From positions 1,612,001-1,676,000 of the forward strand of contig NZ_JAFIQT010000001.1 in the NCBI RefSeq assembly GCF_017355935.1: a stretch of 64,000 bases of DNA, in the 5' to 3' direction. The position numbers and the translations under genes are program-made. Source of the stretch: Telluribacter humicola (GTDB lineage Bacteria; Bacteroidota; Bacteroidia; Cytophagales; Spirosomataceae). The notes under the pieces are model-generated. The model was not told the origin of the DNA and searched no databases. It saw nothing but the letters and a program-made list of their open reading frames with translations. Each line of letters opens with the position of its first letter. The stretch's first letter is position 1. Below, piece after piece: positions 52,912 through 62,096 of this stretch.

Positions 52912-53796
52912 CTATTCCTCCATAAATCGGCGTATCTGGTCGTAGCGTGGGTTCCAGGTGAAGAAAAACTGGAGAATCATGCCGATGTGCCCTTTGCCTT
53001 CCTGAATGTGGTAGTTGGGCTCAGGTACGTAGGTATCTAGCGCCGTTATAAATCGTTCAGTGCTTTTGATGATGGAGGGGTAGGTCTTGCCACCGCGGTA
53101 GATGAGCATCGGAGGCATGCCCTCGTGTAGATGAAAAATAGGTGAGGCTTTTTTCCAAATAGCAGGACTGGTAGTAAAGGTTTTGAGGTAGGTATGGCTA
53201 CTGTCAAACTTCTGCTCCATCAGGTACCCATACATATCCAGCCCGGCCGCGTCGATGAGGATGGTACCTTTGATGGGATTGGCAATACCTAAAGAATCAA
53301 AATAGGTATTATCTAGTGAAATAAGCGCGGCCAGGTGACCACCCGCTGAGTGACCCGAAACAAAGATGCGCTCCGGGTTACCCCCATACTGCCGGATGTT
53401 TTCTTTTACCCATTTTACTGCCTTCGCCGATGCGGCAGCCATCTGTTGATAGTTGGCCTGTGGGCTAAGTGGATAGCCGACTATGACCGTTACGACGCCT
53501 TTACGAGCCCACCGATTACCAAAAAAGTTGTACAGATCCTTGTCCCCCGAGTTCCAGCTTCCGCCATGAATAAACACCAGTACACTTTTGAGGCCGTCCC
53601 GCGTACGAGGAGCAAAAATATTCAGCTTCTGATCAGCAGTACCCGTGGCCGGATCGGCATGAGCATAGGGTATATCATTAACCCTATTAACCCTTCTGAA
53701 CGCGCAGCCTGATACTGATAGAATCAGCACGCACAGTACAAACGGAAACTGCAGTGGAGAACCTGGTACTTTTACTTTCTGCGGGGAAAAACTCAT
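52912..53796 (-). CDS. Alpha/beta hydrolase lipoprotein (carboxylesterase-like)
   Basis: A 294-residue envelope hydrolase. A hydrophobic segment ends in a lipobox (LSVSGC, Cys31). The alpha/beta hydrolase core shows the oxyanion motif FIHGGSWNSG, the nucleophile elbow SGHSAGGHLAAL with catalytic Ser, and a late His in EGKGHIGMILQ. It is related to BD-FAE/carboxylesterase types acting on small esters. The gene starts 3 bp after the stop of the SLC4-like transporter gene, so both are probably co-transcribed, although no functional link is clear. Confidence 0.85.
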   Translation of the reverse strand: MSFSPQKVKVPGSPLQFPFVLCVLILSVSGCAFRRVNRVNDIPYAHADPATGTADQKLNIFAPRTRDGLKSVLVFIHGGSWNSGDKDLYNFFGNRWARKGVVTVIVGYPLSPQANYQQMAAASAKAVKWVKENIRQYGGNPERIFVSGHSAGGHLAALISLDNTYFDSLGIANPIKGTILIDAAGLDMYGYLMEQKFDSSHTYLKTFTTSPAIWKKASPIFHLHEGMPPMLIYRGGKTYPSIIKSTERFITALDTYVPEPNYHIQEGKGHIGMILQFFFTWNPRYDQIRRFMEE

Positions 53797-53799
53797 TTC

Positions 53800-55347
53800 T
53801 TAATCAAATAGGTGAATATCGTCTTCCTCGTCAAAGTCTTCGGCGGATAAGACATCAACGTGCTCTTCCGGTATAAAGCGGGGTAGTGCCAGCTGAATGA
53901 GCACCAGGCCGGCAATCATCAACGGAAACAGGATACCGAACTGCGATGATTTGAGTGCCCACAAGGCTACAAAGCAAACCAGCTGAATGATCGTGAACCG
54001 GTGAATCCATTTTTTGGGTACCCGTTCGGTATAAGGAGTTTGGGGATAGTACTTCGGGTCAGTAATCCAAAGCATAAGACGATCGAAAAACTGATTTCCA
54101 CCCAGCGAAGCAAAGCCCATGTAGAGGAATAAACCGAACAATACCGCCATTGGGATATAGCCGAAGTAGTCCAGCAGGAATATAGATCCGGCGATCATCA
54201 GGTGAATAATCAGGCCTGAAAGCCGGTTTTCTCTGACTTTAACGATTACATCTTTACTAATACCACCCGCATCCACGGTTTTGGTTTCGGCCAGGCTCTT
54301 CACATGATTAAGTGAATGAACAGTGGCTGCTACAATCCAGGGTAAGGCAAAAAGGCTTCCTACCAGTACTATAAGTCCTACTATAGCCAGGTCCAGATGA
54401 TAACCTCCTCCTTTTTTAAGCTTATAATCGGGGGAGTTGACAAGTCGGGTTGTAATATTCTGATCAAGAAAAAGCAGGATCGTTGCCAGTATGGCCGGAC
54501 CTATAGAAGCAAATATAACCCAGGTAGGTATGGCAAAAATATCTACCAGCCAGGGTCTTCCGGAGGTAGTTTCAATACTATCGGGTACTTTAGGTGTACT
54601 GAGCTTCACATCCGGAAAAAGCAGTGCAAAGGCTGTCATACCGATAATGGCCAGTGCAGGCCCGAAATCACTCAGAAAATTGCGTACTCCAGTGCTCAAA
54701 AAGCGGGAGCCGGTAAAATCTTTCAGGCTACGGGCTAGCATGAAAGTACCCAGCGCCAAAATTACCGTCAGGAAGGCACTCGATAAACCGAAGCCTTCTG
54801 GCCCGAAGGAATTGACCGTATCCGAAACTGCCTCAACGATGAATATGACCGATATAAGAGCAGCAAAGATTTCGTCAGTAAAGCGCGAAAAATACTTCAT
54901 CAGAGCACTCGCATCCGTAAAGGCGCAGATCAGCAGAATAATACCTGACCAGATACCCACCCAGGCGTAGGTCGCCAGAAAGGGTATGTTATACTGATTA
55001 CAGATGGTATAGAGCAAACCCGTAAAAATCACGATCGGGCCTGTACCTCCCAAAATAGTCAGAGGCTGACCCGAAAACAGGGCGAATATAATTCCTCCTA
55101 CCGCTGTAACAGCCAGCATCTCGATGATTCCAATCTGATTCCCCGTTAGCAGCCCCGTCAGAGCACCAAAAGCAATGGCATTGGCCAGTGCAGCGAAGTA
55201 CAGAAACAGAGTAGTACCCGCCACTTTTGAGTGAAGTCCATCTTTGAAATCACTCGCGTAGTGGGGAGCTTTCCTGCGGATATCATCCCTTATACCACCG
55301 AATAAGCGACCGGTCCATTCAAGTTCATTACCATGTATGTTACTCAT
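53800..55347 (-). CDS. SLC4-type bicarbonate transporter (HCO3_cotransp family)
   Basis: A 515-residue polytopic protein homologous to the membrane domain of eukaryotic SLC4 anion exchangers. It has FKDGLHSKVAGTTLFLYFAAL, the family hallmark FALFSGQPLTILGGTGPIVIF (about 92-112), FTDEIFAALISVIFIVEA, and a late LPRFIPEEHVDVL. The cytoplasmic N-terminal domain of animal SLC4 proteins is missing, as usual in bacteria. The C-terminus is very acidic (EDFDEEDDIHLFD). It probably moves bicarbonate, perhaps with sodium. A palindrome and a -7 element precede it. Confidence 0.85.
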   Translation of the reverse strand: MSNIHGNELEWTGRLFGGIRDDIRRKAPHYASDFKDGLHSKVAGTTLFLYFAALANAIAFGALTGLLTGNQIGIIEMLAVTAVGGIIFALFSGQPLTILGGTGPIVIFTGLLYTICNQYNIPFLATYAWVGIWSGIILLICAFTDASALMKYFSRFTDEIFAALISVIFIVEAVSDTVNSFGPEGFGLSSAFLTVILALGTFMLARSLKDFTGSRFLSTGVRNFLSDFGPALAIIGMTAFALLFPDVKLSTPKVPDSIETTSGRPWLVDIFAIPTWVIFASIGPAILATILLFLDQNITTRLVNSPDYKLKKGGGYHLDLAIVGLIVLVGSLFALPWIVAATVHSLNHVKSLAETKTVDAGGISKDVIVKVRENRLSGLIIHLMIAGSIFLLDYFGYIPMAVLFGLFLYMGFASLGGNQFFDRLMLWITDPKYYPQTPYTERVPKKWIHRFTIIQLVCFVALWALKSSQFGILFPLMIAGLVLIQLALPRFIPEEHVDVLSAEDFDEEDDIHLFD

Positions 55348-55351
55348 CTAT

Positions 55352-55399
55352 ATTAGATTTATCTAATTTGTTGAAATTATAAGATTAAATACAAATCTA
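55352..55399 (-). promoter_or_regulatory. Promoter and palindrome upstream of the SLC4-like gene
   Basis: On the minus strand TAGATTTG (55392-55399) matches the -7 consensus TAnnTTTG. Between it and the start codon lies a perfect palindrome, ATTAGAT-TT-ATCTAAT (55352-55367), a possible repressor site 4 bp before the ATG. Confidence 0.5.
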
Positions 55400-55726
55400 T
55401 CGAATTTTGTGGGAGAATCCTATTTTAATGGGATCCTGCACCGTCAGAAGAACCTTGTTTTCAGGTGTAGAAATATGAGGAGGTAGCTTGTAAAATAGGA
55501 ATAGTACAATTGTAGTACCAACGGTTTTGACCAGATTTTATACAATATATTACTGTACGAACATGGAGATATTGCCCCTGCTAAACTAGAAGGTGTAGTT
55601 TCAAAACTTTTGTGCCAGCTTTGTTTAAACCGGTAACATAAAGGAGGGGGCTAACTATGGATTGGATAATCAGGTCCATAGAAACCTCATAAAGGGGTAG
55701 AAATAATTATTCAGGGAAGGAAAATT
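55400..55726. other. Intergenic region without recognised genes
   Basis: About 330 bp separating the SLC4-like gene from the APC permease gene, both on the minus strand. It is AT-rich. No RNA gene, repeat or clear terminator was seen. Confidence 0.45.
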
Positions 55727-57061
55727 TTATCTGCCCATCTTCTGCAGTACCCAGTACAGTGGGGCGCCGCCCAGAAATAGGCTCCAGCCGATAAGAGCCG
55801 AGGAAGGATCGGTAATGATGACATTGATAGCGATCACAAGCAGGAACAGCACAAAGAATGCCGGAAGCCACGGATACCCCATCACCTTGAAGCCCTGATG
55901 CGGATCGTTGGAGCCTGCCTTTTTTCTGAAGACAAAAAGCGTAGCCGCCGCACTGGCCAGCGCGATACTATCCACCGACATCACGTAGTTAACGATCTGC
56001 TCGAAGGTATCCAGGAGCCAGAGCGAGGCCAGGGTAGTTACGATCAGGAACGTCAGGGCAAACTCCTGTACCTGTGTGCGGGAGTTGACTTTCTTGAAGG
56101 CCGGGGGGAGTATGTTGTCATCAGCCAGGGCGTAGTACACCCGGGGGAGTGACAGCATATTGGCATTGATAAAGCCCAGTACCGACAGGAATATCGCTAC
56201 TGAAAAGAATATCTGTCCCCACGGACCGAATAAGGCACGGGCGGTATCGGAGGCAATGAGGTTGGAAGCCTGCAGCCCCTCAAAGCCCAGTGTATGGTAG
56301 TAGGTATAGTTGAGAGTCAGGTACAGGCCCAGGATCAGGAACATCCCGATAAAGATACCGCGTGGCGTGTTGCGGACGGGATCTTTGATGTCAGCGCCAA
56401 AGTTGAGGGTCTGCTGGTAGCCGCCGTAGGTATAAAACACCGCGATAAGGCTGGCACCGAAGGCCGTAAACCAGGAGCCGGATGCATCCGGAACTGATAT
56501 AGTAGGAGTAGCCACAGTAGGTACATCATAAAATACACCTACGCATAGCATGAGCATCATCAGGATTTTGAGGCCGCTGAGGAGGTTTTGGGTACGTGCT
56601 CCCGAGCGTATACCCAGCATGTTGACCACGTAGAAGAATACCAGCGTAGCGATGGCGGTACTACGTATCCCCGTAGGGCCGTGCAAGGCAGTGGGCAGGA
56701 GCGGGTTGATGTACTCGGAGCCGATCAGGGCTACTCCGGCCATACCGGCGCCGTAGGTCAGCACGATCACCCAGTTGATCATGAAGGAGTACAGGGGGTG
56801 AAAGGCCGTAGAAATAAGCTTGTAAAACCCACCCGGGAAGTGGTGGCGCGAGCCGATCTCGGCAAATACAAAGGCTCCAATCAGACTGACTAGCCCTCCG
56901 GCTACCCAAGCCGAAAAGAAAATCTCCGGTGAACCCGCCTGCCGGGCCACAATTGCGGGCGTCCGGAAGATACCAATACCAATGACTAAACTAATGACAA
57001 TCATGCCCAGATCGAAGGCACCGATCTGCGGGCGAATGGTAGTGGAGGGCTCAGACGACAT
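55727..57061 (-). CDS. APC-family amino acid permease
   Basis: A 444-residue transporter with about 12 hydrophobic helices. The first helices carry GMIVISLVIGIGIFRTPAIVA and AGGLVSLIGAFVFAEIGSR, the glycine-rich substrate region of LAT/APC amino acid transporters. The end reads ALIGWSLFLGGAPLYWVLQ. It lies 12 bp after the SpmA/SpmB-type gene (same strand), and a second permease is three genes upstream. Substrate specificity cannot be deduced. Confidence 0.88.
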   Translation of the reverse strand: MSSEPSTTIRPQIGAFDLGMIVISLVIGIGIFRTPAIVARQAGSPEIFFSAWVAGGLVSLIGAFVFAEIGSRHHFPGGFYKLISTAFHPLYSFMINWVIVLTYGAGMAGVALIGSEYINPLLPTALHGPTGIRSTAIATLVFFYVVNMLGIRSGARTQNLLSGLKILMMLMLCVGVFYDVPTVATPTISVPDASGSWFTAFGASLIAVFYTYGGYQQTLNFGADIKDPVRNTPRGIFIGMFLILGLYLTLNYTYYHTLGFEGLQASNLIASDTARALFGPWGQIFFSVAIFLSVLGFINANMLSLPRVYYALADDNILPPAFKKVNSRTQVQEFALTFLIVTTLASLWLLDTFEQIVNYVMSVDSIALASAAATLFVFRKKAGSNDPHQGFKVMGYPWLPAFFVLFLLVIAINVIITDPSSALIGWSLFLGGAPLYWVLQKMGR

Positions 57062-57073
57062 AGAAGAGGTTTA

Positions 57074-58309
57074 TCAATGAAAGAACATATACCCCAGCCA
57101 GATACCCGCCAGTACGCCCACAAAGTCGGCAATAAGGCCGGCCACGATAGCGTAGCGGGTGTTTTTGATTCCTACCGAGCCAAAGTAGAGCGCCACGATG
57201 TAAAGGGTAGTATCGGCCGACCCCTGGAATATACACACCAGTCGCCCGATGAACGAATCAGGCCCGAACTGCTTCATGGCGTCGATCATCAGAGCTCGGG
57301 CACCACTACCGCTCAAGGGCTTCATGAGGGCTACGGGCAGGGCATCGGTAAAGTCGGTATTGAAGCTGGCAAAGGAAAAGAGGTACTTCAGGCCATTGAC
57401 GAGGTAATCCATGGCTCCGCAGTTACGGAAGGCGCTGATGGCGACCAGCATCCCCACCAGGTATGGAATGATCATGACGGAGGTAGAGAACCCATTCTTG
57501 GCTCCATCTATAAAGGCTTCAAATACGTTGACCTTCTTATACAGCGCACCAGCCAGAAACCCGGTTACGATCAGCAGAAGCAGGGAGTTACCTAGTACCA
57601 CCGATACGGTTTCAATCTGTGCCTGAGGTAAAGTAGACAGGTAAGCCAGCAGGACGCCCAATACGGCCGTTACGCCTCCCAGTCCCAGTATTACCGTGCG
57701 ATTAAACAGGTTGATGCGCTGCCAGAAGGCCGTAATGATCATACTTACCACCGTAGTCACATAGGTGCCCACCACGCAGGGAATAAATACATCCGAAGGA
57801 CTTTCGGCACCAAGTATAGCGCGCTGAGCTATAATACTGAGGGGGATGATCTGCAAGCCCGAAGTATGCAGTACCAGAAACATGATCTGAGCGTTGGAGG
57901 CCGTATCCTTATCGGGATTCAGCTCCTGCAGACTCTGCATGGCTTTGAGTCCGAAGGGCGTGGCGGCATTATCCAGACCGATCATATTGGCCGCGAAGTT
58001 CATGATCATCTGGCCATTGGCCGGGTGATCTTTGGGTACCTCGGGAAAAAGTTTATTGAAGAAAGGGCCAATCACCCGCGCCAGTACATTGATAGCTCCG
58101 GCCCGCTCACCTACGTTAAGGATGCCCAGGAAGAAGGTCATCACTCCGGCCAGCGGTAGGGCTATATCCATCACGGCTAGCTCGGCCATGTCCAGCATGC
58201 CCTCTACGATGGCTTTGAAGGTCAGGACGTCCCCCAGGAAAATAAACTTGAAAAGCGCAATAAAAAACGCAATAACAAAGAAAAAAACGAAAATATAATT
58301 CAGAGCCAT
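57074..58309 (-). CDS. Fused spore maturation SpmA/SpmB-type membrane protein
   Basis: A 411-residue membrane protein joining the two nucleoside-recognition (Gate) domains that form separate SpmA and SpmB proteins in Bacillus. The first half (about 1-200) has the SpmA hallmark NFAANMIGLDNAATPFGLKAM. The second (about 230-411) has the SpmB-type pattern VFEAFIDGAKNGFSTSVMIIPYLVGMLVAI and IGRLVCIFQGSADTTLYIVALYFGSVG. ATG 58309 is preferred to TTG 58330. The organism is not expected to sporulate. These proteins occur widely and may transport a small molecule. It precedes the permease gene by 12 bp. Confidence 0.92.
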   Translation of the reverse strand: MALNYIFVFFFVIAFFIALFKFIFLGDVLTFKAIVEGMLDMAELAVMDIALPLAGVMTFFLGILNVGERAGAINVLARVIGPFFNKLFPEVPKDHPANGQMIMNFAANMIGLDNAATPFGLKAMQSLQELNPDKDTASNAQIMFLVLHTSGLQIIPLSIIAQRAILGAESPSDVFIPCVVGTYVTTVVSMIITAFWQRINLFNRTVILGLGGVTAVLGVLLAYLSTLPQAQIETVSVVLGNSLLLLIVTGFLAGALYKKVNVFEAFIDGAKNGFSTSVMIIPYLVGMLVAISAFRNCGAMDYLVNGLKYLFSFASFNTDFTDALPVALMKPLSGSGARALMIDAMKQFGPDSFIGRLVCIFQGSADTTLYIVALYFGSVGIKNTRYAIVAGLIADFVGVLAGIWLGYMFFH

Positions 58310-58335
58310 GGAGGACAAATTAAACAACAAGTCTA

Positions 58336-59469
58336 CTAATTATGGCTCGATTTACCAACACGCTGCTCCAATAGTCTTTTCACAATTTTGCCGGATTCAA
58401 TATTGATACTGCGGAGGATACCTGTCAGCGGCACCGAAAATCCCAGGAAGTACAGGCCCGGCAGGTCGTCGTACCATAACTGGCCGGGGCAGCCCCGCTC
58501 GTTGAGGCGCGGACGGAGCCCTTCCACCAGTTCACCCAGTAAGGCCCGGTAGCCAGTAGCCAATATGACGGCATCCAATGGCAGGCGGGTTCCATCTACA
58601 AACAGCACCCCATTGGCCGTGAAATGTTCAATATCCCGCTTTACTTTGATCTTTCCAGCCTTAATCTGAGCCACGGTACCTACATCCAGTACCGGAATAT
58701 GCCCCATCCGGATGCCTTTGGCGGGCGCAAAATCAGGTCTGTCGATGCCATAAGGACTTAGGTCCCCGATGGTCTTTTTCTGTACTATCCGCGACAGCTG
58801 GTCATAGGCCCAGTTGGGCAGCAGAGTACTTAGTACAATGGCCGAGAGCTGGGTAGGTTTGCCGCCAATGTCGCGGTTCATGATGTTGACCGGGCTGCGT
58901 AGCGACAGGTAGGTTTCCACCCCGTTTTCGCTCAAATCGAGGGCTATTTCGGCGCCGCTGTTGCCCATACCCACGACTAGTACCCGCTTGCCCCGGTACG
59001 GCTCGGCGTTGCGGTACTGGCTGCTGTGGATGATCTCCCCTTCAAACAGTGTTTTGTCGCCCGGCCAGTGGGGGATGTTGGGTATACGGTTGTAGCCCGT
59101 ACACATTACTACCCCATCGGCCTCGTACTCGTCGGTAGTTGTTACTACTTTCCAGCGCTCGCCGTGGCGGTAGATCTTCTTTACTTCCTGGTTGAATCTG
59201 GGCCTGATGCCGTAGTGATCAGCGTAGTCCTGCCAGTAGCTGATGAGTTTTTCTTTTGGGACAAACACGGGGTATGACTCAGGGATGGGCCGGTGGGGAA
59301 GCCCCGAGAACCGGCGGTCGGTGTGCAGGTGCAGGCGGTCGTAGTGGTGGTGCCAGGCTTCGCCAATATGCTGTCCCTTTTCCAGCATCAGGTACGGTAC
59401 CTTTTTCTCGGCCAGGCGTCCGGCCACGGCCAGTCCCGAGGGACCGGCTCCTATAATAATAATATCCAT
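58336..59469 (-). CDS. Flavin-containing monooxygenase-like protein
   Basis: A 377-residue FAD/NADPH oxidoreductase. FAD binds at IIIGAGPSGLAVAGRL (about 4-19) with GEAWHHHYDRLHLHT after it. NADPH binds at VLVVGMGNSGAEIALDL (about 165-181), and VILATGYRALLGELVEG closes the FAD domain. It resembles bacterial FMO/YUCCA-like enzymes that hydroxylate nitrogen or sulfur compounds, or decarboxylate indole-pyruvate. It lies between two transporters of amino acid/amine type, so an amine substrate is plausible, but this is inference. Confidence 0.87.
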   Translation of the reverse strand: MDIIIIGAGPSGLAVAGRLAEKKVPYLMLEKGQHIGEAWHHHYDRLHLHTDRRFSGLPHRPIPESYPVFVPKEKLISYWQDYADHYGIRPRFNQEVKKIYRHGERWKVVTTTDEYEADGVVMCTGYNRIPNIPHWPGDKTLFEGEIIHSSQYRNAEPYRGKRVLVVGMGNSGAEIALDLSENGVETYLSLRSPVNIMNRDIGGKPTQLSAIVLSTLLPNWAYDQLSRIVQKKTIGDLSPYGIDRPDFAPAKGIRMGHIPVLDVGTVAQIKAGKIKVKRDIEHFTANGVLFVDGTRLPLDAVILATGYRALLGELVEGLRPRLNERGCPGQLWYDDLPGLYFLGFSVPLTGILRSINIESGKIVKRLLEQRVGKSSHN

Positions 59470-59506
59470 GGCTACTAGTAGTAGTTAAATAGGCCAATCG
59501 GGAGGG

Positions 59507-60835
59507 TCAGACGGCGTCGGTATTCAGGCGCCTGCCGGGCAGTAACCGGTGCATCACAAAGCTCCCGACCATAATCAGTGCAAATATAAGCGCCGATTGC
59601 GGGTTGAAGAGGGATAATGCCACCAAAGAACTTACCGAGATCAGGAGTGCCAGATAGGGAACCAACGGGTAGCCCGGCGTACGAAACGGACGCGGTAGTC
59701 CGGGCTCCGTCCTTCTCAAAATTAAAAAAGAAATGACGGATAAACTATACATCAGCAGGGCTCCGAAAGCTGAAAGTACAATAATATCGGCCGTGGTACG
59801 GGTAGCCAGGGCGGCTATCCCGATCAGCATATTAACGAGCAAGGCCGGAGCGGGTGTCCGGAAGCGGGGATGTACCCTGCCCAGCCAGGCGGGCCCGTTG
59901 CCCATGCGGCAAAACTCGTAGGTAGAGCGTCCGGCCGCCAGCAGCAAACCATGAAACGAAGCCACCAACCCGAACAGCCCAAACACTACTACCAATGTAT
60001 ACAGAATATGTCCTTCGCCCACCAACTGCTGCAGGGCCAGCGGCAGGGGCGAGTCAGAGGGCTGTCCCGATGCATCGTATACGACACCATCCCAGCCGGC
60101 TACTCCGACGGAGGCGACGAAGGTGAGGGCACAAAGCGCTACCAGAGTTGCCATGGCCGAACCAAAGCCACTCGTCAGGTCGCGCTGCGGATTGATGCTC
60201 TCTTCGGCTACGTTGGCCAGTCCCTCTATACCCAGGAAGAACCAGATTGCAAAGGGAATGGCGGCCAGTACACCCGTCCAGCCGTTGGGGAGACTATTTT
60301 CAGTAAGGGTAGTAGTACTCATCTCGGGCAAGGCTATACCCGCAAAGAGGAGCAGCCCCGCCACTGCCACCACCGTTACAACCAACTCAAAGGTGGCCGC
60401 TATGTGGGTACCCCATACATTGAGCAGGGTAAAGAGCAGATACACCCCAATGGCAATAGCGGTAGGGGAGAGCTGGGGCAGGAAAAGATTGAGGTAGGCA
60501 CCAATACCCGCCGCAATGGCCGGAGGGGCGAACAGAAATTCTATATTCTGCGCCATACCCGCCATAAAACCTCCCCGCGCGCCCATGGCCCGTCCGGCGT
60601 AGTCAAAGGCACCCCCGGCTTTGGGAATGGCGCAGGCCAGCTCGGCGTAGCTGAGCGTGAAGCAGACGTACATCACCACCACCACTCCCGTCGCCACAGC
60701 CATACCCCCGGTACCCCCTTTTTCAAGGCCGAGGTTCCAGCCAAAGTACATACCGGATATTACGTAGCCGACGCCCAGCCCCCATAGCAGCGTAGGGGTG
60801 AGGGTACGTTGAAGTTGGGAAGTGTCCTGCGACAT
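59507..60835 (-). CDS. Ethanolamine permease-like APC transporter
   Basis: A 442-residue APC transporter. The opening TLLWGLGVGYVISGMYFGWN and LEKGGTGGMAVAT match the pattern of ethanolamine permeases (Eat/EutP type), and SYAELACAIPKAGGAFDYAGRAMG is the usual second helix region. About 12 hydrophobic helices follow, ending with FVMHRLLPGRRL. Ethanolamine ammonia-lyase genes are not in the window, so the substrate could be another small amine or amino acid. It is probably the first gene of the minus-strand run with the FMO gene (37 bp gap). Confidence 0.8.
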   Translation of the reverse strand: MSQDTSQLQRTLTPTLLWGLGVGYVISGMYFGWNLGLEKGGTGGMAVATGVVVVMYVCFTLSYAELACAIPKAGGAFDYAGRAMGARGGFMAGMAQNIEFLFAPPAIAAGIGAYLNLFLPQLSPTAIAIGVYLLFTLLNVWGTHIAATFELVVTVVAVAGLLLFAGIALPEMSTTTLTENSLPNGWTGVLAAIPFAIWFFLGIEGLANVAEESINPQRDLTSGFGSAMATLVALCALTFVASVGVAGWDGVVYDASGQPSDSPLPLALQQLVGEGHILYTLVVVFGLFGLVASFHGLLLAAGRSTYEFCRMGNGPAWLGRVHPRFRTPAPALLVNMLIGIAALATRTTADIIVLSAFGALLMYSLSVISFLILRRTEPGLPRPFRTPGYPLVPYLALLISVSSLVALSLFNPQSALIFALIMVGSFVMHRLLPGRRLNTDAV

Positions 60836-61176
60836 TCTGAACGGGAAGGTTTAGGTTATCTTCCCAATTTCGTAAATTGTGTTTGGTAATCCAAAAAGTG
60901 CCTTAAACCACACCCTGATGCGCTTTAGAAATTATCAACAACTCTTCTTTGTAGGTTTACCTGCTCCTGCCTGGTTGTAAGCCCAAAGAGCCCGCTATCA
61001 CCTGCCGGTATTTGGAAGGTATTGTTTCCCATAATGATTTTATAGCCCAAGAGGCAATTATAGATTAGGAAAGGAAAAAAGATTTATTTTCGTAAGGATT
61101 CCGACGGAAGCTATATGAAGGATTTCTACTACTTTCAAATAGATTTCTAAAAATAACTCTCGCCAATGATGTGTAA
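60836..61176. other. Intergenic region upstream of the permease gene
   Basis: About 340 bp between divergent genes, AT-rich, with no supported gene. TTTTTGG (minus strand) and TACGAAAT lie at roughly promoter spacing before the permease start, but neither is a full consensus. Confidence 0.4.
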
Positions 61177-61228
61177 ACACCAACTCCGGGCGAGGGGCTT
61201 ACACGTTATTTATACTTGCCGTTGTGTG
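61177..61228 (+). other. attC-like recombination site
   Basis: The order ACACCAAC (61177-61184), GGGCGAG (61188-61194), a 20-nt AT-rich loop, CTTGCC (61215-61220), GTTGTGTG (61221-61228) has the R''-L''-L'-R' arrangement of integron attC sites. Outer boxes are complementary apart from one extra base and inner boxes match at 5 of 6. A gene starts 24 bp later. The outer box does not fit the RYYYAAC/GTTRRRY core exactly, and no integrase is in the window. Confidence 0.4.
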
Positions 61229-61252
61229 CCATTTAATGGAGATAACTATTAA

Positions 61253-62050
61253 ATGATAAATAGAAGAATTCCTTATTCAATGAATAATGATCAGTTAGGA
61301 GTAAAGAATATTTTTCGCAAAATGGATGAGAAGGGCCCTGAGAACCACGACTTTTGGTTCCCAGGGCGATACATCGGTGGTATATCAACAACGATTGCGC
61401 CGATTGTACTTCTAATCGGCGTATTGCTCCGCATGCCGTTTCACTTTTTCTTTCCGCAACAGCTTGCTGCGTTTAACGATCACCCTACGCTAATGGTAAC
61501 GTCCTATAATTTTTTTGTAGTAGGAAATATTTTACTTTGGCCCGCCATCATCACCCTTTCCCGGGAAATTGGAAAAAAAAGGAGCCAATTGGCTTTGTGG
61601 GGTGGAACATTTGTTCTATTCGGACTTTTTGCCAGAACCTTCCACGGCGGCGTTGACCATCTATCGTTTCAATTGGTGCGAATTGAGGGGTTAGAAAATG
61701 CCACAAAAATTGTTGCTGACTCTTATGGTGCGTTTAGCATCATTGCTACATTAAACGGAGCGATTTTGGCTGGTTGGATCATACTTTCAATAGGTGCTTT
61801 TCTCTCCAATACGCTTGGAATCATTCGTTCTGTTGCATTAGGATTAATGTCCATGCTTATGCTAGGTGTACTCAAAGGAAGTTCCTGGGGTTCTGTAGTA
61901 GCCGTTACTGGACTTTGTGTTGCCCTTATTCCACTGGGCATCAAAGTTCTGAAAGAGGGTCCGAGACCAAGTTATAAAAGCATGATAGTTTGGTCGTTAA
62001 TTATCACTGTGATAATTGCTTCACTTTATTTTATTGGACAACAGGGATAA
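61253..62050 (+). CDS. Polytopic membrane protein of unknown function
   Basis: A protein of up to 265 residues. A polar N-terminus is followed by about six hydrophobic segments (about 45-65, 85-105, 115-130, 165-185, 190-230 and 245-262) and charged loops such as RIEGLENATKIVADSYGAF. No family is recognised with confidence; the layout recalls DUF4386-like membrane proteins. Codon use is more AT-rich than in the nearby permease operon, and the gene lies just after an attC-like site, so transfer is possible. ATG 61280 is an alternative start. Confidence 0.6.
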   Translation: MINRRIPYSMNNDQLGVKNIFRKMDEKGPENHDFWFPGRYIGGISTTIAPIVLLIGVLLRMPFHFFFPQQLAAFNDHPTLMVTSYNFFVVGNILLWPAIITLSREIGKKRSQLALWGGTFVLFGLFARTFHGGVDHLSFQLVRIEGLENATKIVADSYGAFSIIATLNGAILAGWIILSIGAFLSNTLGIIRSVALGLMSMLMLGVLKGSSWGSVVAVTGLCVALIPLGIKVLKEGPRPSYKSMIVWSLIITVIIASLYFIGQQG

Positions 62051-62096
62051 AGAATAGAATATTACATAACAAACAATAAGCTCACTGAGCAAATAA

